From: Antiquaquibacter oligotrophicus
GTDB lineage: Bacteria > Actinomycetota > Actinomycetes > Actinomycetales > Microbacteriaceae
NCBI RefSeq assembly: GCF_020535405.1
Contig: NZ_CP085036.1
Coordinates: 496,001 to 560,000 of the forward strand
Direction: 5' to 3'
Length of the DNA: 64,000 nt
The notes below the pieces were generated by a model. That model did no database searches. It worked only from the letters and a program-made list of their open reading frames with translations, and had not been told where the DNA came from. Shown piece after piece: positions 7,871 through 17,494 of this stretch (the stretch's first letter is position 1; each line of letters opens with the position of its first letter). The position numbers and the translations under genes are program-made.

Positions 7871-8625
7871 GCACCATCACCGCACCCAGTGCCGTCGGCC
7901 CGCTCGGCCGCATCGTCAACGTCGTCAAGCTGAACACGGTCAACCCGTGGACGACGATCACCCTGCCGTGGATGATCCTTGGCTTCATCTTTCTGGCCAA
8001 TCTCGTCATCTGGATGATCATTTTCGAGTCCGTCGGGCCCGAGAGTGTCGCGGACGTGGCGGAAGGGCTCCAGTATTCGGGGGCCACGACGTGGATCTTC
8101 GTCTACATGATGATTGTGGCGATCCAAGCCATTAACCTGACGTTCCCGCTCGCTCTCGGCTACGGCGTCACGCGACGTGACTTCTGGCTCGGCAGCGGAT
8201 TGACCTTCATCGCACTGTCGGCCATGTACTCGATCGGACTCACAATCCTGTCGATCATCGAAGAAGCCACGGGCGGCTGGGGTCTCCACGGGCGTATGTT
8301 CACGGCCGTCTGGTTCGGCGAGACCTGGCCAGAACGCCTCTTCGTGTTTTTCACGCTCTTTATGGTCGCGTTCTTCTTCGGAGCCGCGATCGCCACCGTC
8401 TACGTACGCTGGAAGTCCAACGGAGTATCCGCGTTCTTCCTGGTCCTGTCGGTGCTGCTCATCGGGGCCGCCGCGCTCGTGACGTTCACGTCGAACTGGC
8501 CCGCGGTCGGACACTTTTTTGTCACCACTGGCACAACGGGAGTAATCGCGTGGACCTACGTGATCACCCTGGCCTCGGCGTTGTTCGGTTACCTCATCCT
8601 TCGACGGGCCACACCGAAGGGCTGA
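7867..8625 (+). CDS. ABC-transporter-associated integral membrane protein (permease)
   Basis: This 252-residue protein has six hydrophobic segments with short loops and no enzymatic motif, matching the size of an ABC-2-like permease partner. Its ATG overlaps the ATPase stop codon, so it is almost certainly the membrane subunit of the transporter encoded by the operon. It is the last gene: a strong hairpin terminator follows 13 bp later. Confidence 0.75.
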   Translation: MSTITAPSAVGPLGRIVNVVKLNTVNPWTTITLPWMILGFIFLANLVIWMIIFESVGPESVADVAEGLQYSGATTWIFVYMMIVAIQAINLTFPLALGYGVTRRDFWLGSGLTFIALSAMYSIGLTILSIIEEATGGWGLHGRMFTAVWFGETWPERLFVFFTLFMVAFFFGAAIATVYVRWKSNGVSAFFLVLSVLLIGAAALVTFTSNWPAVGHFFVTTGTTGVIAWTYVITLASALFGYLILRRATPKG

Positions 8626-8637
8626 GGGGCACGCGAG

Positions 8638-8675
8638 ACGGATGCCCGGCGTGAGCGATCGCGCCGGGCATCCGT
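8638..8675 (+). terminator. hairpin terminator of the GntR/ABC operon
   Basis: A 14-bp perfect stem (8638-8651 with 8662-8675) closes a 10-nt loop and is followed by a short T-containing tract. It begins just after the permease stop codon and ends before the SMR gene, consistent with termination of the operon. Confidence 0.75.
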
Positions 8676-8696
8676 TCTGTGCGAGAGGATCGAGGC

Positions 8697-9026
8697 ATGG
8701 GCTACCTGTTCCTCGCACTGGCCATCGCCGGAGAAGTCATCGCGACTACCTTTCTGAAGTTCACCTCGGGTGATCGCGCCGTGTGGTGGGCTTACCCGAT
8801 CGTCGGGGTCGGATACGTCTTCGCCTTCTGGATGCTCTCGCTCACGCTGAATCGAGGTGTTCCACTCGGCATCGCGTACGCCGTCTGGGCCGGGGTCGGT
8901 GTCGTTCTCGTCGCCATCATCAGCTGGCTTGCGTTCGGTGAGCTTCTGACGTGGCCGCAGGTAGCCGGAATTGCGCTCATTGTCGCCGGCGTCGCACTTC
9001 TCGAACTCGGCGGCAAACACGCCTGA
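8697..9026 (+). CDS. small multidrug resistance (SMR) family efflux protein
   Basis: The 109-residue product aligns well from memory with EmrE/QacC: four transmembrane segments, the essential membrane-embedded Glu at residue 13 (LALAIAGEVIATTFLKFTSG), GIAYAVWAGVG near 63 and WLAFGE near 83. These proteins dimerise and exchange protons for lipophilic cations or guanidinium. The ATG at 8697 is chosen over an upstream GTG at 8679 because it gives the family's usual N-terminus and has GAGG just before it. Only one SMR gene is present, so a homodimer is expected. Confidence 0.92.
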   Translation: MGYLFLALAIAGEVIATTFLKFTSGDRAVWWAYPIVGVGYVFAFWMLSLTLNRGVPLGIAYAVWAGVGVVLVAIISWLAFGELLTWPQVAGIALIVAGVALLELGGKHA

Positions 9027-9034
9027 CCTGATGG

Positions 9035-9613
9035 CTACTTGAGGGATTTCTGCAGGAGCACGGTTCCGAGCCATCGGCCGAACTTGAATCCGACCTTGCC
9101 CATGTGGCCGATCTCTTTGAAACCGAAGTCTTTGTGAAGCGCGATGGATGCGTCGGCACCCTTGTCTGCGATCACCGCGATGATCTCCTTGATCCCCGCG
9201 GCTCGTGATCGATCGATCAGCTCGCGGAGGAGCACACGGCCGAGGCCCTTCCCCGTGGCGGCTGGCCCGAGGTAGATCGAGTTCTCGACGGTGTAGCGGT
9301 AGGCCGCCTTCTCCTTCCACGGGTACACGTAGGCGTACCCGAGGAGCTGACCTTTTGGATTCTCGGCCACGATGAAGGGCATCTTCTTTTCGGTGACCTT
9401 CGCGAACTTCTTACGCAGTTCACGCAAGGTCATTGCCGACTCATCGAAGGTGACCGTCGAGTTCATGACGTAGTGGTTGTAGATCTCGAGCACGTGCGGC
9501 AGGTCGCGCTCGGTGGCTTCTCGGACCGTGTACTCGAACGGCGTTTCGGGCACCGCACCCGGCCGCAAATGCGGGGGCAGCGTGCGTCGCGTGCTGTATT
9601 CCTCTTCGAGCAC
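9035..9613 (-). CDS. GNAT-family N-acetyltransferase (phosphinothricin acetyltransferase-like)
   Basis: With the GTG at 9613, preceded by a strong GGGAGGAG site, the protein has 192 residues. It carries the PAT-type GNAT core: VREATERDLPHVLEIYNHYV near residue 29, SIYLGPAATGKGLGRVLL (acetyl-CoA loop) near 112, and ALHKDFGFKEIGHMGKVGFKFGRW near 160. Relatives acetylate amino-group-containing small molecules, including methionine sulfoximine and phosphinothricin. It runs tail to tail with the SMR gene. The N-terminal 25 residues are an unconserved extension. Confidence 0.86.
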   Translation of the reverse strand: MLEEEYSTRRTLPPHLRPGAVPETPFEYTVREATERDLPHVLEIYNHYVMNSTVTFDESAMTLRELRKKFAKVTEKKMPFIVAENPKGQLLGYAYVYPWKEKAAYRYTVENSIYLGPAATGKGLGRVLLRELIDRSRAAGIKEIIAVIADKGADASIALHKDFGFKEIGHMGKVGFKFGRWLGTVLLQKSLK

Positions 9614-9673
9614 GGACTCTCCTCCCTCGGCCTGCTTCGAGCCTACGTGCAAAGTGTGGCCGCCGGGCTCGGG

Positions 9674-10489
9674 TCAGCTGACGTCTTTACGCCATGTCGT
9701 GAGCGAACCGGCCACCGCGATCACCACCGCGTAGGCGGCGAGCACGAGTCCGCCCTGCCACCACTCGAGTGGCTCGGTGCCGGTGGACGTGCCGCCGAGC
9801 GATGTGAACACACTCGCACCGACGAGTGCGTCGCTCGCTGCGCCGGGAAGGAACTTGCCGACCTCCGCTGTCCAGTCAATGAACGACGTACCGAAACGGA
9901 GGATGGGTTCGACAAATTGTGTGAATGCGAGCACAACGACGATCGACGCGACCTGGTTGGGAATGAGTGTTCCGAGTCCGACGCCGATGGTCGCCCACAG
10001 CGCCATGGCCAGCACCGCCCTGGCGGCGAGCAGCCACGTCTCCTGATCACCGAGCCCGGTCTCGATTCCGAACGCTCCCAGAATCGGAGCGCCCAGGCCG
10101 ATGGATGCCACGAGCCCAGCGACACCGTAGAGCGCTCCGGCGACCGCGAGCACAACTGCCTTGGCCCCGAGCACCACTCCGCGTCGCGGCTGTGCGAGGA
10201 ACGTCGGGGTCACCGTCTGGTAGCGGAACTCGCTCGTCACGGCCAGCGCGCCGAGGATGAGCGGAAACGCGTACCCAACGGCGGTGACCGAACTGTAGAC
10301 GATCGGGGGAAGGAGGTCGGCGGGCAGCGCCGGCGCTCCCGGTGTTGCCGTCTGATCGCTGATCGCGCCAAAAATCCCGGCGACGAGGGCCGCGGTGAAC
10401 GCGACATAGACGACAAGAATGAGCAGGAGAATCCACCACAGCCGCACCGAGGTGAGCTTGAGCATTTCGGATCGGAGCGCAGCGATCAC
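9674..10489 (-). CDS. ABC-2 type transporter permease
   Basis: Starting at GTG 10489, which overlaps the ATPase stop codon (GTGA), the protein has 271 residues. It begins with a cytoplasmic helix containing LRSEMLKLTSVRLWW, then about six transmembrane segments, as in ABC-2 permeases that export drugs or act in antibiotic resistance. It forms a two-gene exporter with the ATPase. There is no sign of a dedicated regulator nearby. Confidence 0.82.
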   Translation of the reverse strand: MIAALRSEMLKLTSVRLWWILLLILVVYVAFTAALVAGIFGAISDQTATPGAPALPADLLPPIVYSSVTAVGYAFPLILGALAVTSEFRYQTVTPTFLAQPRRGVVLGAKAVVLAVAGALYGVAGLVASIGLGAPILGAFGIETGLGDQETWLLAARAVLAMALWATIGVGLGTLIPNQVASIVVVLAFTQFVEPILRFGTSFIDWTAEVGKFLPGAASDALVGASVFTSLGGTSTGTEPLEWWQGGLVLAAYAVVIAVAGSLTTWRKDVS

Positions 10490-11466
10490 GGGGTGACCTC
10501 CGAACTCGTCGTGGGCGGCACCGGTGTGGGCTCCGGGTAGCCCGGCGGTGGCGCACCCGCACTCCCCTGCGCCGGATCGGGGGCGGGGGTGACGAGGCTG
10601 AGGAAGGCATCCTCGAGTCCGGCCCGCTCCGCGACGAGAAGGTTCAGCGGGATGCCCGCCAGAAGTGCCAGCTTCCCCACCTCTTCGGCTGTCGCCCCGC
10701 TCACGACCAGCGCGTCGTCTGTGGGGCGCACGTCGAATCCGGCCACGGCGAGCGCCGCGGCCAGGCCGCGACGATCGGCAGCATCGACGCGCACCGCGCT
10801 GTCGCTGTCGAGTGCATCGAGTGAGCCCTGGTAGACGGCGCGTCCGCGCGAAATGATCACAACCTGGTCGACGCTCTGCTGGACTTCGGAGAGCACGTGG
10901 GAGGACACGAGCACCGTGCGGCCCTCCGCTGCGCGATCGCGGAGGAAGCCGCGCATCCATCGGATGCCCTCGGGGTCGAGTCCGTTCGTCGGTTCGTCGA
11001 GCACGAGCACGCCGGGGTCGCCGAGGAGTGCCGAGGCGAGTCCGAGACGCTGGCGCATTCCCAGGGAGAACCCACCGACGCGGCGGTCCGCGTAGGTCTG
11101 CATTCCCGCGAGGGCGAGCACCGCGTCGACACGCGTCGAGGGGATGCCCGCCGCTGCCGCGTAGACGGCGAGGTGTTTGCGAGCCGTGCGGCCGGGGTGG
11201 AAGCTCGACGCCTCGAGCGCGGTGCCGACAGTCGCGAGGGGTCGTTCGAGGTCGCGGTACGCGGTACCGCCGAATGTCGCCGAGCCGCTCGTCGGCCGCA
11301 CGAGACCGAGCAGCATCCTGAGGCTCGTGGTTTTGCCCGCGCCGTTCGGTCCGAGGAACCCCGTGACGACTCCCGGCTCAACGCTGAAGGTGAGATCACT
11401 GACCGCGGCCACGGCGCCGAAGGTCTTGGAAAGTCCGGAGAACTCGATCGTTGTTCTATTCGGCAT
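10486..11466 (-). CDS. ABC transporter ATP-binding protein (DrrA/CcmA type)
   Basis: The 326-residue protein has Walker A GPNGAGKTT near residue 38, the signature FSLGMRQR near 134, Walker B VLVLDEPTNGLDP near 154 and an SSH switch near 188. The last 30 residues are a Pro/Ala-rich tail not needed for nucleotide binding. It pairs with the ABC-2 permease encoded downstream. A TAGAGT -10 box ends 6 nt before the ATG and no Shine-Dalgarno is visible, so the mRNA is probably leaderless. Confidence 0.88.
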   Translation of the reverse strand: MPNRTTIEFSGLSKTFGAVAAVSDLTFSVEPGVVTGFLGPNGAGKTTSLRMLLGLVRPTSGSATFGGTAYRDLERPLATVGTALEASSFHPGRTARKHLAVYAAAAGIPSTRVDAVLALAGMQTYADRRVGGFSLGMRQRLGLASALLGDPGVLVLDEPTNGLDPEGIRWMRGFLRDRAAEGRTVLVSSHVLSEVQQSVDQVVIISRGRAVYQGSLDALDSDSAVRVDAADRRGLAAALAVAGFDVRPTDDALVVSGATAEEVGKLALLAGIPLNLLVAERAGLEDAFLSLVTPAPDPAQGSAGAPPPGYPEPTPVPPTTSSEVTP

Positions 11467-11486
11467 AGAACAACTCTATCGACCTG

Positions 11487-12164
11487 TCAGGTGAGCCGCC
11501 AGTCGACGGGCGAGCCTCCCGCAGCGACCAGGAGTTCGTTGGCTCGCGAGAACGGGCGCGATCCGAAGAATCCTCCGTGAGCAGAAAGAGGGCTCGGATG
11601 TGCCGATCGGATGATCGGGGTGTCACCCAGCATGGGCTCGAGGGTCGCGGCATCCCGCCCCCACAGCACAGCGACGAGCGGGCCGCCGCGCGTCACGAGC
11701 GCGCGAATCGCCGTCTCCGTCACACGCTCCCAGCCCTTGCCGCGGTGTGATCCTGCGGCCCCCGCCCGCACCGTCAACACACGATTGAGCAACATGACCC
11801 CGCCCTGCGCCCACGCGGTCAGATCGCCGTGCTCGGGCGGCTCGATGCCGAGATCGTCTCGGAGCTCCCGATAGATGTTCTGAAGACTCCTCGGCACGGG
11901 ACGCACGTGCCGGTCAACGGCGAAGGAGAGCCCGATCGGATGCCCGGGTGTCGGGTAGGGGTCTTGCCCGACGATGAGCACCCTGACCTCGCTCAACGGA
12001 TACGTGAACGCGCGGAGGACGTTTTCGCCGGCAGGAAGGTAACGGCGACCGGCCTCGGTCTCCGCTCGGAGGAAGTCGCCCATCCTCGCAATGTCGTCCG
12101 CGACGGGCTCGAGCGCTGCGGCCCAGTCCGGAGTGACGAGCTCGCTGAGCGGCTTCGGTGTCAC
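11487..12164 (-). CDS. ung: uracil-DNA glycosylase, family 1
   Basis: The 225-residue enzyme excises uracil from DNA in base-excision repair. The family-1 landmarks are all present: the water-activating motif [16 protein letters not shown] near residue 61, LLNRVLTV near 120 and the Ser-Pro/DNA-intercalation loop [21 protein letters not shown] near 185. I place the start at GTG 12164, two bases beyond the stop of the upstream phosphoribosyltransferase gene, because upstream residues in the same frame are not Ung-like. The two genes are probably one operon. Confidence 0.94.
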   Translation of the reverse strand: MTPKPLSELVTPDWAAALEPVADDIARMGDFLRAETEAGRRYLPAGENVLRAFTYPLSEVRVLIVGQDPYPTPGHPIGLSFAVDRHVRPVPRSLQNIYRELRDDLGIEPPEHGDLTAWAQGGVMLLNRVLTVRAGAAGSHRGKGWERVTETAIRALVTRGGPLVAVLWGRDAATLEPMLGDTPIIRSAHPSPLSAHGGFFGSRPFSRANELLVAAGGSPVDWRLT

Positions 12165-12166
12165 GG

Positions 12167-12676
12167 TCAGGCGTCGAGGACGATGCCCGACGCTGCCTCG
12201 TCCGCGGTCACCGGCGGGAGCGCCGACCACGGGAACACGATCCACCGATCGGTGCGCCGCCACGTGTAGTCGGGTTCGTGAACGGTGCCGGGCTTCGAGT
12301 AGAGGCACACCGTGCGAACCTCGGCACCCGCCGTCTCGAGCAGACCCACGACCATGGCGAGAGTGCGACCCGAGTCGGAGACGTCATCAACCAGAAGCAC
12401 GCGCTTGCCCACGATCGACGCCTCGTCGAGGAGCGGCGGAAGCATGATCGGCTCTGGTAGGCGCGTGCCGACACCCGTGTAGAACTCGGCGTTGACCGCG
12501 CCGCAACTCTTGATCCCCAACGCATAGGCGATGCCACCGGCGAGCAGCAGACCGCCGCGAGCGACCGCGACGACGAGCTCCGGCCGGTAGTCGCTGCGGA
12601 TGACGTCGGCCGCCAGTTCGCGGGATGCACTCCCGAAGTCGTTCCAGGTCAGGATTTCGCGTGCCTCAGCAGTCAT
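12167..12676 (-). CDS. phosphoribosyltransferase (purine PRT-like)
   Basis: This 169-residue protein carries the PRPP-binding motif [14 protein letters not shown] near residue 95 and a [19 protein letters not shown] segment near 38, as in small type I phosphoribosyltransferases such as Gpt. The acceptor base (xanthine, guanine or another) cannot be fixed from sequence. A TAGCGT -10 box (12683-12688) ends 6 nt before its ATG, back to back with the TAGCAT box of the divergent MFS gene. It is likely co-transcribed with ung, which begins two bases after its stop. Confidence 0.82.
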   Translation of the reverse strand: MTAEAREILTWNDFGSASRELAADVIRSDYRPELVVAVARGGLLLAGGIAYALGIKSCGAVNAEFYTGVGTRLPEPIMLPPLLDEASIVGKRVLLVDDVSDSGRTLAMVVGLLETAGAEVRTVCLYSKPGTVHEPDYTWRRTDRWIVFPWSALPPVTADEAASGIVLDA

Positions 12677-12718
12677 GAGACCACGCTACTGCGGCGCGAG
12701 ACCTACTAGCATCCGTTC

Positions 12719-14188
12719 ATGTCTGTCGTACGCGGTCGGGCCGGAGCCATCACCTTCGCCCTAGTGGGCTATCTGTTCCTCGTCGAACTCGTGAGCGGAA
12801 TCCTCCAGGGGTTTTATGTTCCCCTCATCCCCGACCTCGTGGAGCATCTCGGAATCCGCGACGCCGACTTCAACTGGTTCGAGGCGGCACAGTTGCTCCT
12901 CAGCGCGATCGTTGTGCCCTTCCTCGCCAAACTCGGCGACATGTATGGCCACAAGAAGATTCTCCTCGTGTCCACGGCGCTCACTGCCGCGGCCACGTGG
13001 GCCCTGGCCTTCACGGGTGACTTTACGACATTCCTCATCGCCTGGGCGCTGCAGGGTTTTTACGTCGTGTGGCTGCCGCTCGAGGTTGCGCTCATCTTCG
13101 ACAGGGGGCGCGCGACCGGTACGGCGGCATCGCAGACGAGACGCGCTGCCGGCTATCTCGTTGTCGCCCTCGAGGCTGGCGCCATCCTTGGCGCCCTCGG
13201 CGGCGGTCGCATTTTCGTGGCGCTCGGCGGCGATGTCCAGACCACACTTATGGTCCCCGCCATCGCCGTGACACTCGTCTTTTTCGCCATCGCCTTCGGC
13301 GTGCCCGAGTCGACCCCCATCCCCGGTCGGCGCCTCGACTTCGTGGGCTTCGTGGTGCTCACGCTCGGACTTCTCCTCATCACCTCCGGCCTGACCTTCC
13401 TGCGCATCAACGGACCCGGCGCGTGGTGGGTCTACCTCCTCATGGCCGCGGGCGTGCTCGTCTTCGTCCCGTGGGGTCGGTTCGAGTTGCGGCAGAAGGA
13501 CCCCGCCATCGACCTGCGTGTGTTGCGCCAGCCGTCGATGTGGCCGATCCAGCTCACGGCGGGACTCGTCGGCATCAGCATCCTCGGCGCCCAGGCACCC
13601 CTGTCGACGTTCGCGGGGACCGACCCGGAGAACGGTTTCGGCCTGGGGCTCGACGCATCCGAAATCTCGTACATCATCGGCGCCTACCTCGTCTCGATGA
13701 TCATCGGAGCGTTGATCTTCCCGGCACTCTCGCGATGGACGAGTCCGCGTATCGCCCTCATCGTCGCGACGTTTTTTGTCGCCGTGGGCTACCTGCTCTT
13801 CCTCCCGAACCACACGACCGTTGTCGGTGTCTTCATCAACATGGCTATCGCGGGTCTCGGTTCGGGCGCCCTCGTCGGGGCACTTCCCGCTGCCGCCGCG
13901 GCCGCAGCACCACGCGGCCAAACGGGTGTGGCGACGGGTCTCACCAACACGACAAAAACGATCGGTGGATCGTTCGCGTCTGCCGTGTTCGCCATCGTGC
14001 TCACGGCTGGTGCGGCGAGCGCCATCTCGGAGACCGCATCGAGCCTCACGGGCTACCTCACCGTGTTCGCCATCTGCGGCGGTGCCGCCGTTGTCGCGGC
14101 CGTTTTGCTTTTCCTCGTGCCGAAGTTGGCCTTCGCCGACGTCGACGTTGACGAGTACGCGGGCTACGTGGACGAACCCGAGAGCTAA
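12719..14188 (+). CDS. MFS transporter, 14-transmembrane drug-resistance type
   Basis: The 489-residue protein has about 14 hydrophobic helices and the MFS motif A region KLGDMYGHKKILL near residue 77, typical of DHA2-type proton antiporters. Substrate unknown; drugs or lipids are the usual cargo. A TAGCAT box ends 6 nt before the ATG. The acidic C-terminal tail (DVDVDEYAGYVDEPES) is cytoplasmic. The stop overlaps the convergent SDR gene by 4 bp. Confidence 0.86.
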   Translation: MSVVRGRAGAITFALVGYLFLVELVSGILQGFYVPLIPDLVEHLGIRDADFNWFEAAQLLLSAIVVPFLAKLGDMYGHKKILLVSTALTAAATWALAFTGDFTTFLIAWALQGFYVVWLPLEVALIFDRGRATGTAASQTRRAAGYLVVALEAGAILGALGGGRIFVALGGDVQTTLMVPAIAVTLVFFAIAFGVPESTPIPGRRLDFVGFVVLTLGLLLITSGLTFLRINGPGAWWVYLLMAAGVLVFVPWGRFELRQKDPAIDLRVLRQPSMWPIQLTAGLVGISILGAQAPLSTFAGTDPENGFGLGLDASEISYIIGAYLVSMIIGALIFPALSRWTSPRIALIVATFFVAVGYLLFLPNHTTVVGVFINMAIAGLGSGALVGALPAAAAAAAPRGQTGVATGLTNTTKTIGGSFASAVFAIVLTAGAASAISETASSLTGYLTVFAICGGAAVVAAVLLFLVPKLAFADVDVDEYAGYVDEPES

Positions 14189-14961
14189 GCCTTCGGCGTG
14201 AGCGTGCCGCGGACCACCTTGTGCGGCGCCGCCTGAGCGACCGGCTTGATGGTCACGAGGTCCAGATCGACAAAGGGCGGAAGCTCGATGGAGTGCACGA
14301 TCGCCTCGGCAATGTCCTCCGCGTAGAGCGGGTCCGGCACGTTGTCGTAGACCGCGTCGGCCCGCTGCTGATCGCCGCCGAAACGCACGAGAGAGAACTC
14401 CTCGGTCTTGACCATGCCGGGGGCGATCTCGATGACCCTGATCGGCTCCCCGGCGAGCTCGAGCCGCAGAACACCGGTGAGCGCGTGCTCCGCAAACTTC
14501 GCAGCGTTGTAACCACCGCCGCCCTCGTAGAGCACGTGTCCAGCAATCGAGGTGACCATCACGATGCTCGCCGTCGAACCTTCCTCGATACCGGCGCGCA
14601 GGAGCGGAAGGAGGGCGGATGTGACGCGCTTGGTGCCGACCACATTGACCTCGAACATCCGCAGCCAGTCGTCGGCGTCGCTGTCCTCCACGGAGGCGAA
14701 GCCGAACGCACCGCCAGCATTGTTGATGAGGGCGTGAACTCCGCCGGTCGATGCGACGTGATCGCGGAGCGCGTCCACGTCGGACTGGTCGGTGATGTCC
14801 GCCACGAACGCTTCGGCTCCGGTCTCTGCGGCGAGCGCCTCCAGTCTGTCCGCCCGTCGCGCCACGGCAACCACGAGCCATCCGTGCTGACGGAGGAGTC
14901 GAACCGTCGCGGCCCCGATTCCCGAACTGGCCCCGGTCACTACTGCGCGTCGCTCTCCCAT
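14185..14961 (-). CDS. short-chain dehydrogenase/reductase (SDR)
   Basis: A 258-residue classical SDR: TGASSGIGAAT at residues 9-19, NNAGGAFGF near 89, catalytic Tyr/Lys in YNAAKFAEHAL near 157, and an IEIAPGMVKTE segment near 187. The C-terminal KPVAQ region resembles YdfG-like 3-hydroxy acid dehydrogenases, but the substrate is not established. It runs tail to tail with the MFS gene and divergently from the acyltransferase gene. Confidence 0.87.
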   Translation of the reverse strand: MGERRAVVTGASSGIGAATVRLLRQHGWLVVAVARRADRLEALAAETGAEAFVADITDQSDVDALRDHVASTGGVHALINNAGGAFGFASVEDSDADDWLRMFEVNVVGTKRVTSALLPLLRAGIEEGSTASIVMVTSIAGHVLYEGGGGYNAAKFAEHALTGVLRLELAGEPIRVIEIAPGMVKTEEFSLVRFGGDQQRADAVYDNVPDPLYAEDIAEAIVHSIELPPFVDLDLVTIKPVAQAAPHKVVRGTLTPKA

Positions 14962-14993
14962 CGCCCCAAAATACCGCGGATAGGCTGGGCCGG

Positions 14994-16055
14994 ATGACCG
15001 AGACTTCCACCACGACGTCGGCCCCCGTCACGCGACGTGTGCCGTTCTGGGACAACGCGCGCTTCGCCGCCGTCACCCTCGTCGTTATCGGTCACGGCAT
15101 TCAACGACTCACGCCGGCCGACGACACGGCACTCGTCGTCTATCTACTGATCTACTCGTTCCACATCCCCGCATTCGCGATCATCAGCGGCTACTTCTCG
15201 GCCTCGGGGCCGCCTACGGTTCGCCACATGAAGCGGGTGCTGACCGACCTGATCCTGCCTTACCTGATCATGGAGACGATCTGGACGATCGTGCAGTTTG
15301 TCGTGGAGGGTCGGCGGGAGTTCAATCCGACGACCGCCAGTTGGACACTCTGGTTCCTTCTCGCGTTGGCGATCTTCCGACTTGTACTCCCCTACCTCGC
15401 TCTGCTCCGGTGGCCACTGCTGTGGTCGGTGGTGCTCTCGATCGGTGTCGGCTACCTACCCAACGTCGACTCGACGTTCTCCCTGTCCCGCGCGATCGGA
15501 CTCCTGCCGTTTTTTGTCCTCGGCTGGAAACTGAAGGAGTGGGGGCTGGTGGACCGTTGGCGCCTCGCGGAGAGGGTGCCGTGGGCCCTGCGCGCAGCCT
15601 CGATCGGGGCGTTCGTGGCGTGGACAGCTGTGCTCATTGTCTTCATCCAGCCATTCCGCGACGCCGATCTGCGCTACTGGATGTTCTACCTCGATCCCTA
15701 CGTAGACCTCGGCAACTCCGAGTGGTGGGCCGGGCTCCTGCGCCTCGGACTCATCGTGGTTGCCGTCATCCTCAGCGCCGCATTCCTCCTTCTCGTACCG
15801 CGATCGGCCTCGTGGATCAGCACACTCGGCCAGGGGACGATGTACGTCTACCTGCTGCATAGCTTTGTGCTGTATCCGGTTCGCGAAAGCGGCATCCTGA
15901 GCGGCGACGTCGCGTCGCCGTGGGTTCTCATCGCCGTCATCATCGGATGCATCGGAGTGTCGATCGTTCTCGCCACGGCGCCAGTACGCACGATCTTCCG
16001 GCCGCTCATCGAGCCGCGCGCGACCTGGCTCTTCCGCAACGACAAGACGACGTAG
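14994..16055 (+). CDS. acyltransferase-3-like membrane protein
   Basis: The 353-residue polytopic protein begins with the acyltransferase-3 pattern RVPFWDNARFAAVTLVVIGHG (residues 11-31) with the conserved Arg and His, followed by SFHIPAFAIISGYF near 57 and about ten transmembrane helices. Relatives O-acetylate cell-surface sugars; this one most resembles the fucose 4-O-acetylase-like group. The acceptor is unknown. A TAGGCT box (14981-14986) ends 7 nt before the ATG, indicating leaderless expression. Confidence 0.82.
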   Translation: MTETSTTTSAPVTRRVPFWDNARFAAVTLVVIGHGIQRLTPADDTALVVYLLIYSFHIPAFAIISGYFSASGPPTVRHMKRVLTDLILPYLIMETIWTIVQFVVEGRREFNPTTASWTLWFLLALAIFRLVLPYLALLRWPLLWSVVLSIGVGYLPNVDSTFSLSRAIGLLPFFVLGWKLKEWGLVDRWRLAERVPWALRAASIGAFVAWTAVLIVFIQPFRDADLRYWMFYLDPYVDLGNSEWWAGLLRLGLIVVAVILSAAFLLLVPRSASWISTLGQGTMYVYLLHSFVLYPVRESGILSGDVASPWVLIAVIIGCIGVSIVLATAPVRTIFRPLIEPRATWLFRNDKTT

Positions 16056-16086
16056 ACGGCCCTGTTACGCCGCGTGTCACCATCCG

Positions 16087-16145
16087 TTGACCACCCCGCG
16101 GCGCCTACCTAGGCTCGCTGTGCGACGGGCAAGCCGCCGCCCGTC
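16087..16145 (+). promoter_or_regulatory. metY promoter and 5'UTR hairpin
   Basis: A -35 TTGACC (16087-16092), 17-bp spacer and TAGGCT -10 (16110-16115) precede metY, giving a leader of about 45 nt. Within it a perfect 7-bp hairpin, GACGGGC (16124-16130) with GCCCGTC (16139-16145), closes an 8-nt loop just upstream of the AGGAGT ribosome-binding site. It is too small to be called a known SAM riboswitch. It could mark regulation of translation or simply be a GC-rich hairpin. Confidence 0.5.
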
Positions 16146-16167
16146 CCCAGGATTCCTAGGAGTACAC

Positions 16168-17484
16168 ATGTCTGACTGGAAGTTTGAGACCAAGCAGGTT
16201 CACGCCGGGGCCAAAGCCGACCCCACGACGAACGCACGCGCAACCCCGATCTACAAGACGACGTCGTACGTCTTCAACGACACTGCTCACGCGCAGAACC
16301 TGTTCGCGCTCGCCGAGTTCGGCAACATCTACACGCGTCTCATGAACCCGACGACCGATGTCGTCGAGCAGCGGGTTGCCGCGCTCGAGGGCGGGACCGC
16401 GGCTCTCGCCGTGGCATCCGGCTCGTCCGCCATCACGTACGCGGTTCTGAACATCGCCAGCGCCGGCGACCACATCGTCTCGTCATCGTCGATCTACGGC
16501 GGAACGTACAACCTGTTCAAGTACACCCTCGCCAAGCTCGGCATCGAGGTCACCTTCGTCGAGAACCAGGACGACGAGGCAGAGTGGCAGGCCGCCGTAC
16601 GACCCAACACGAAGCTGTTCTTCGCCGAGACCATCGGAAACCCGAAGATCAACATCCTCGACATCGCCAAGGTCGCGGGTGTCGCGCACGAGAACAACCT
16701 CCCGCTCATCGTCGACAACACGATCGCGACCCCGTACCTGATCCGTCCGTTCGAGCACGGCGCAGACATCGTCGTCCACTCGGCCACCAAGTTCCTCGGT
16801 GGTCACGGAACGGTCATCGCCGGTGTCATCGTCGACGGCGGAAAGTTCGCCTGGTCGGAGAACGTCGAGAAGTTCCCGGGCCTCACCGAGCCCGACCCCA
16901 GCTACCACGGTGCCAGCTACACGGGTGTTCTGGGCGACGCCATCGCATACGTCATCAAGATCCGTGTCCAGCTCCTGCGCGACACGGGTGCTGCCCTCTC
17001 CCCCGACAGCGCTTTCGCGCTCATCCAGGGAATCGAGACCCTCAGCCTGCGCATCGAGCGTCACACGCAGAACGCCCAGGAGATCGCGGAGTGGCTCGAG
17101 AACCACCCGGATGTCGCGTCCGTCAACTACTCGGGCCTGCCCTCGAGCCCGTGGTACGCCGCCGCAAACAAGTACGCCCCCAAGGGTGTCGGCGCGGTGC
17201 TCTCCTTCGAGCTCAAGGGCGGTGTGGACGCCGGTCGCGCCCTCGTTGAAAGTGTCGAGCTGTTCAGCCACCTCGCCAACATCGGCGACGTGCGCAGCCT
17301 CATCATCCACCCCGCGTCCACGACGCACTCGCAGCTGACCCCCGAGCAGCAGCTCACCACGGGCGTCACGCCCGGCCTCGTGCGCCTCTCCGTCGGCATC
17401 GAGAACGTCGAGGACCTCAAGGCCGACCTCGAGGCCGGATTCGCTGCGGCCCGCAAGGTCGCGGCGGCCAACGCCTCCGCCTAA
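16168..17484 (+). CDS. metY: O-acetylhomoserine aminocarboxypropyltransferase (sulfhydrylase)
   Basis: The 438-residue PLP enzyme makes homocysteine from O-acetylhomoserine and sulfide in methionine synthesis. Visible features are [17 protein letters not shown] near residue 64, ETIGNPK near 155, [10 protein letters not shown] near 184 and the PLP lysine in [10 protein letters not shown] near 208. The insertions and total length fit MetY rather than the shorter MetB/MetZ. The ATG at 16168 follows AGGAGT and gives the standard N-terminus [14 protein letters not shown]. metX lies 75 bp downstream on the same strand, past a strong hairpin. Confidence 0.94.
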   Translation: MSDWKFETKQVHAGAKADPTTNARATPIYKTTSYVFNDTAHAQNLFALAEFGNIYTRLMNPTTDVVEQRVAALEGGTAALAVASGSSAITYAVLNIASAGDHIVSSSSIYGGTYNLFKYTLAKLGIEVTFVENQDDEAEWQAAVRPNTKLFFAETIGNPKINILDIAKVAGVAHENNLPLIVDNTIATPYLIRPFEHGADIVVHSATKFLGGHGTVIAGVIVDGGKFAWSENVEKFPGLTEPDPSYHGASYTGVLGDAIAYVIKIRVQLLRDTGAALSPDSAFALIQGIETLSLRIERHTQNAQEIAEWLENHPDVASVNYSGLPSSPWYAAANKYAPKGVGAVLSFELKGGVDAGRALVESVELFSHLANIGDVRSLIIHPASTTHSQLTPEQQLTTGVTPGLVRLSVGIENVEDLKADLEAGFAAARKVAAANASA

Positions 17485-17494
17485 TCCTCCTCAC

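Noticed and set aside
9613..9652. Earlier start of the GNAT gene at 9652
   Set aside because: The strong GGGAGGAG site lies immediately before GTG 9613, and the additional residues are not conserved-looking.
12761..15076. 771-codon minus-strand frame across the MFS and SDR genes
   Set aside because: It crosses two convincing genes and an intergenic promoter and has a highly charged, low-complexity composition typical of shadow frames.
16124..16145. SAM-type riboswitch before metY
   Set aside because: A single 7-bp hairpin does not meet the structure of any SAM or SAH riboswitch class I know; kept only as an unexplained leader hairpin.
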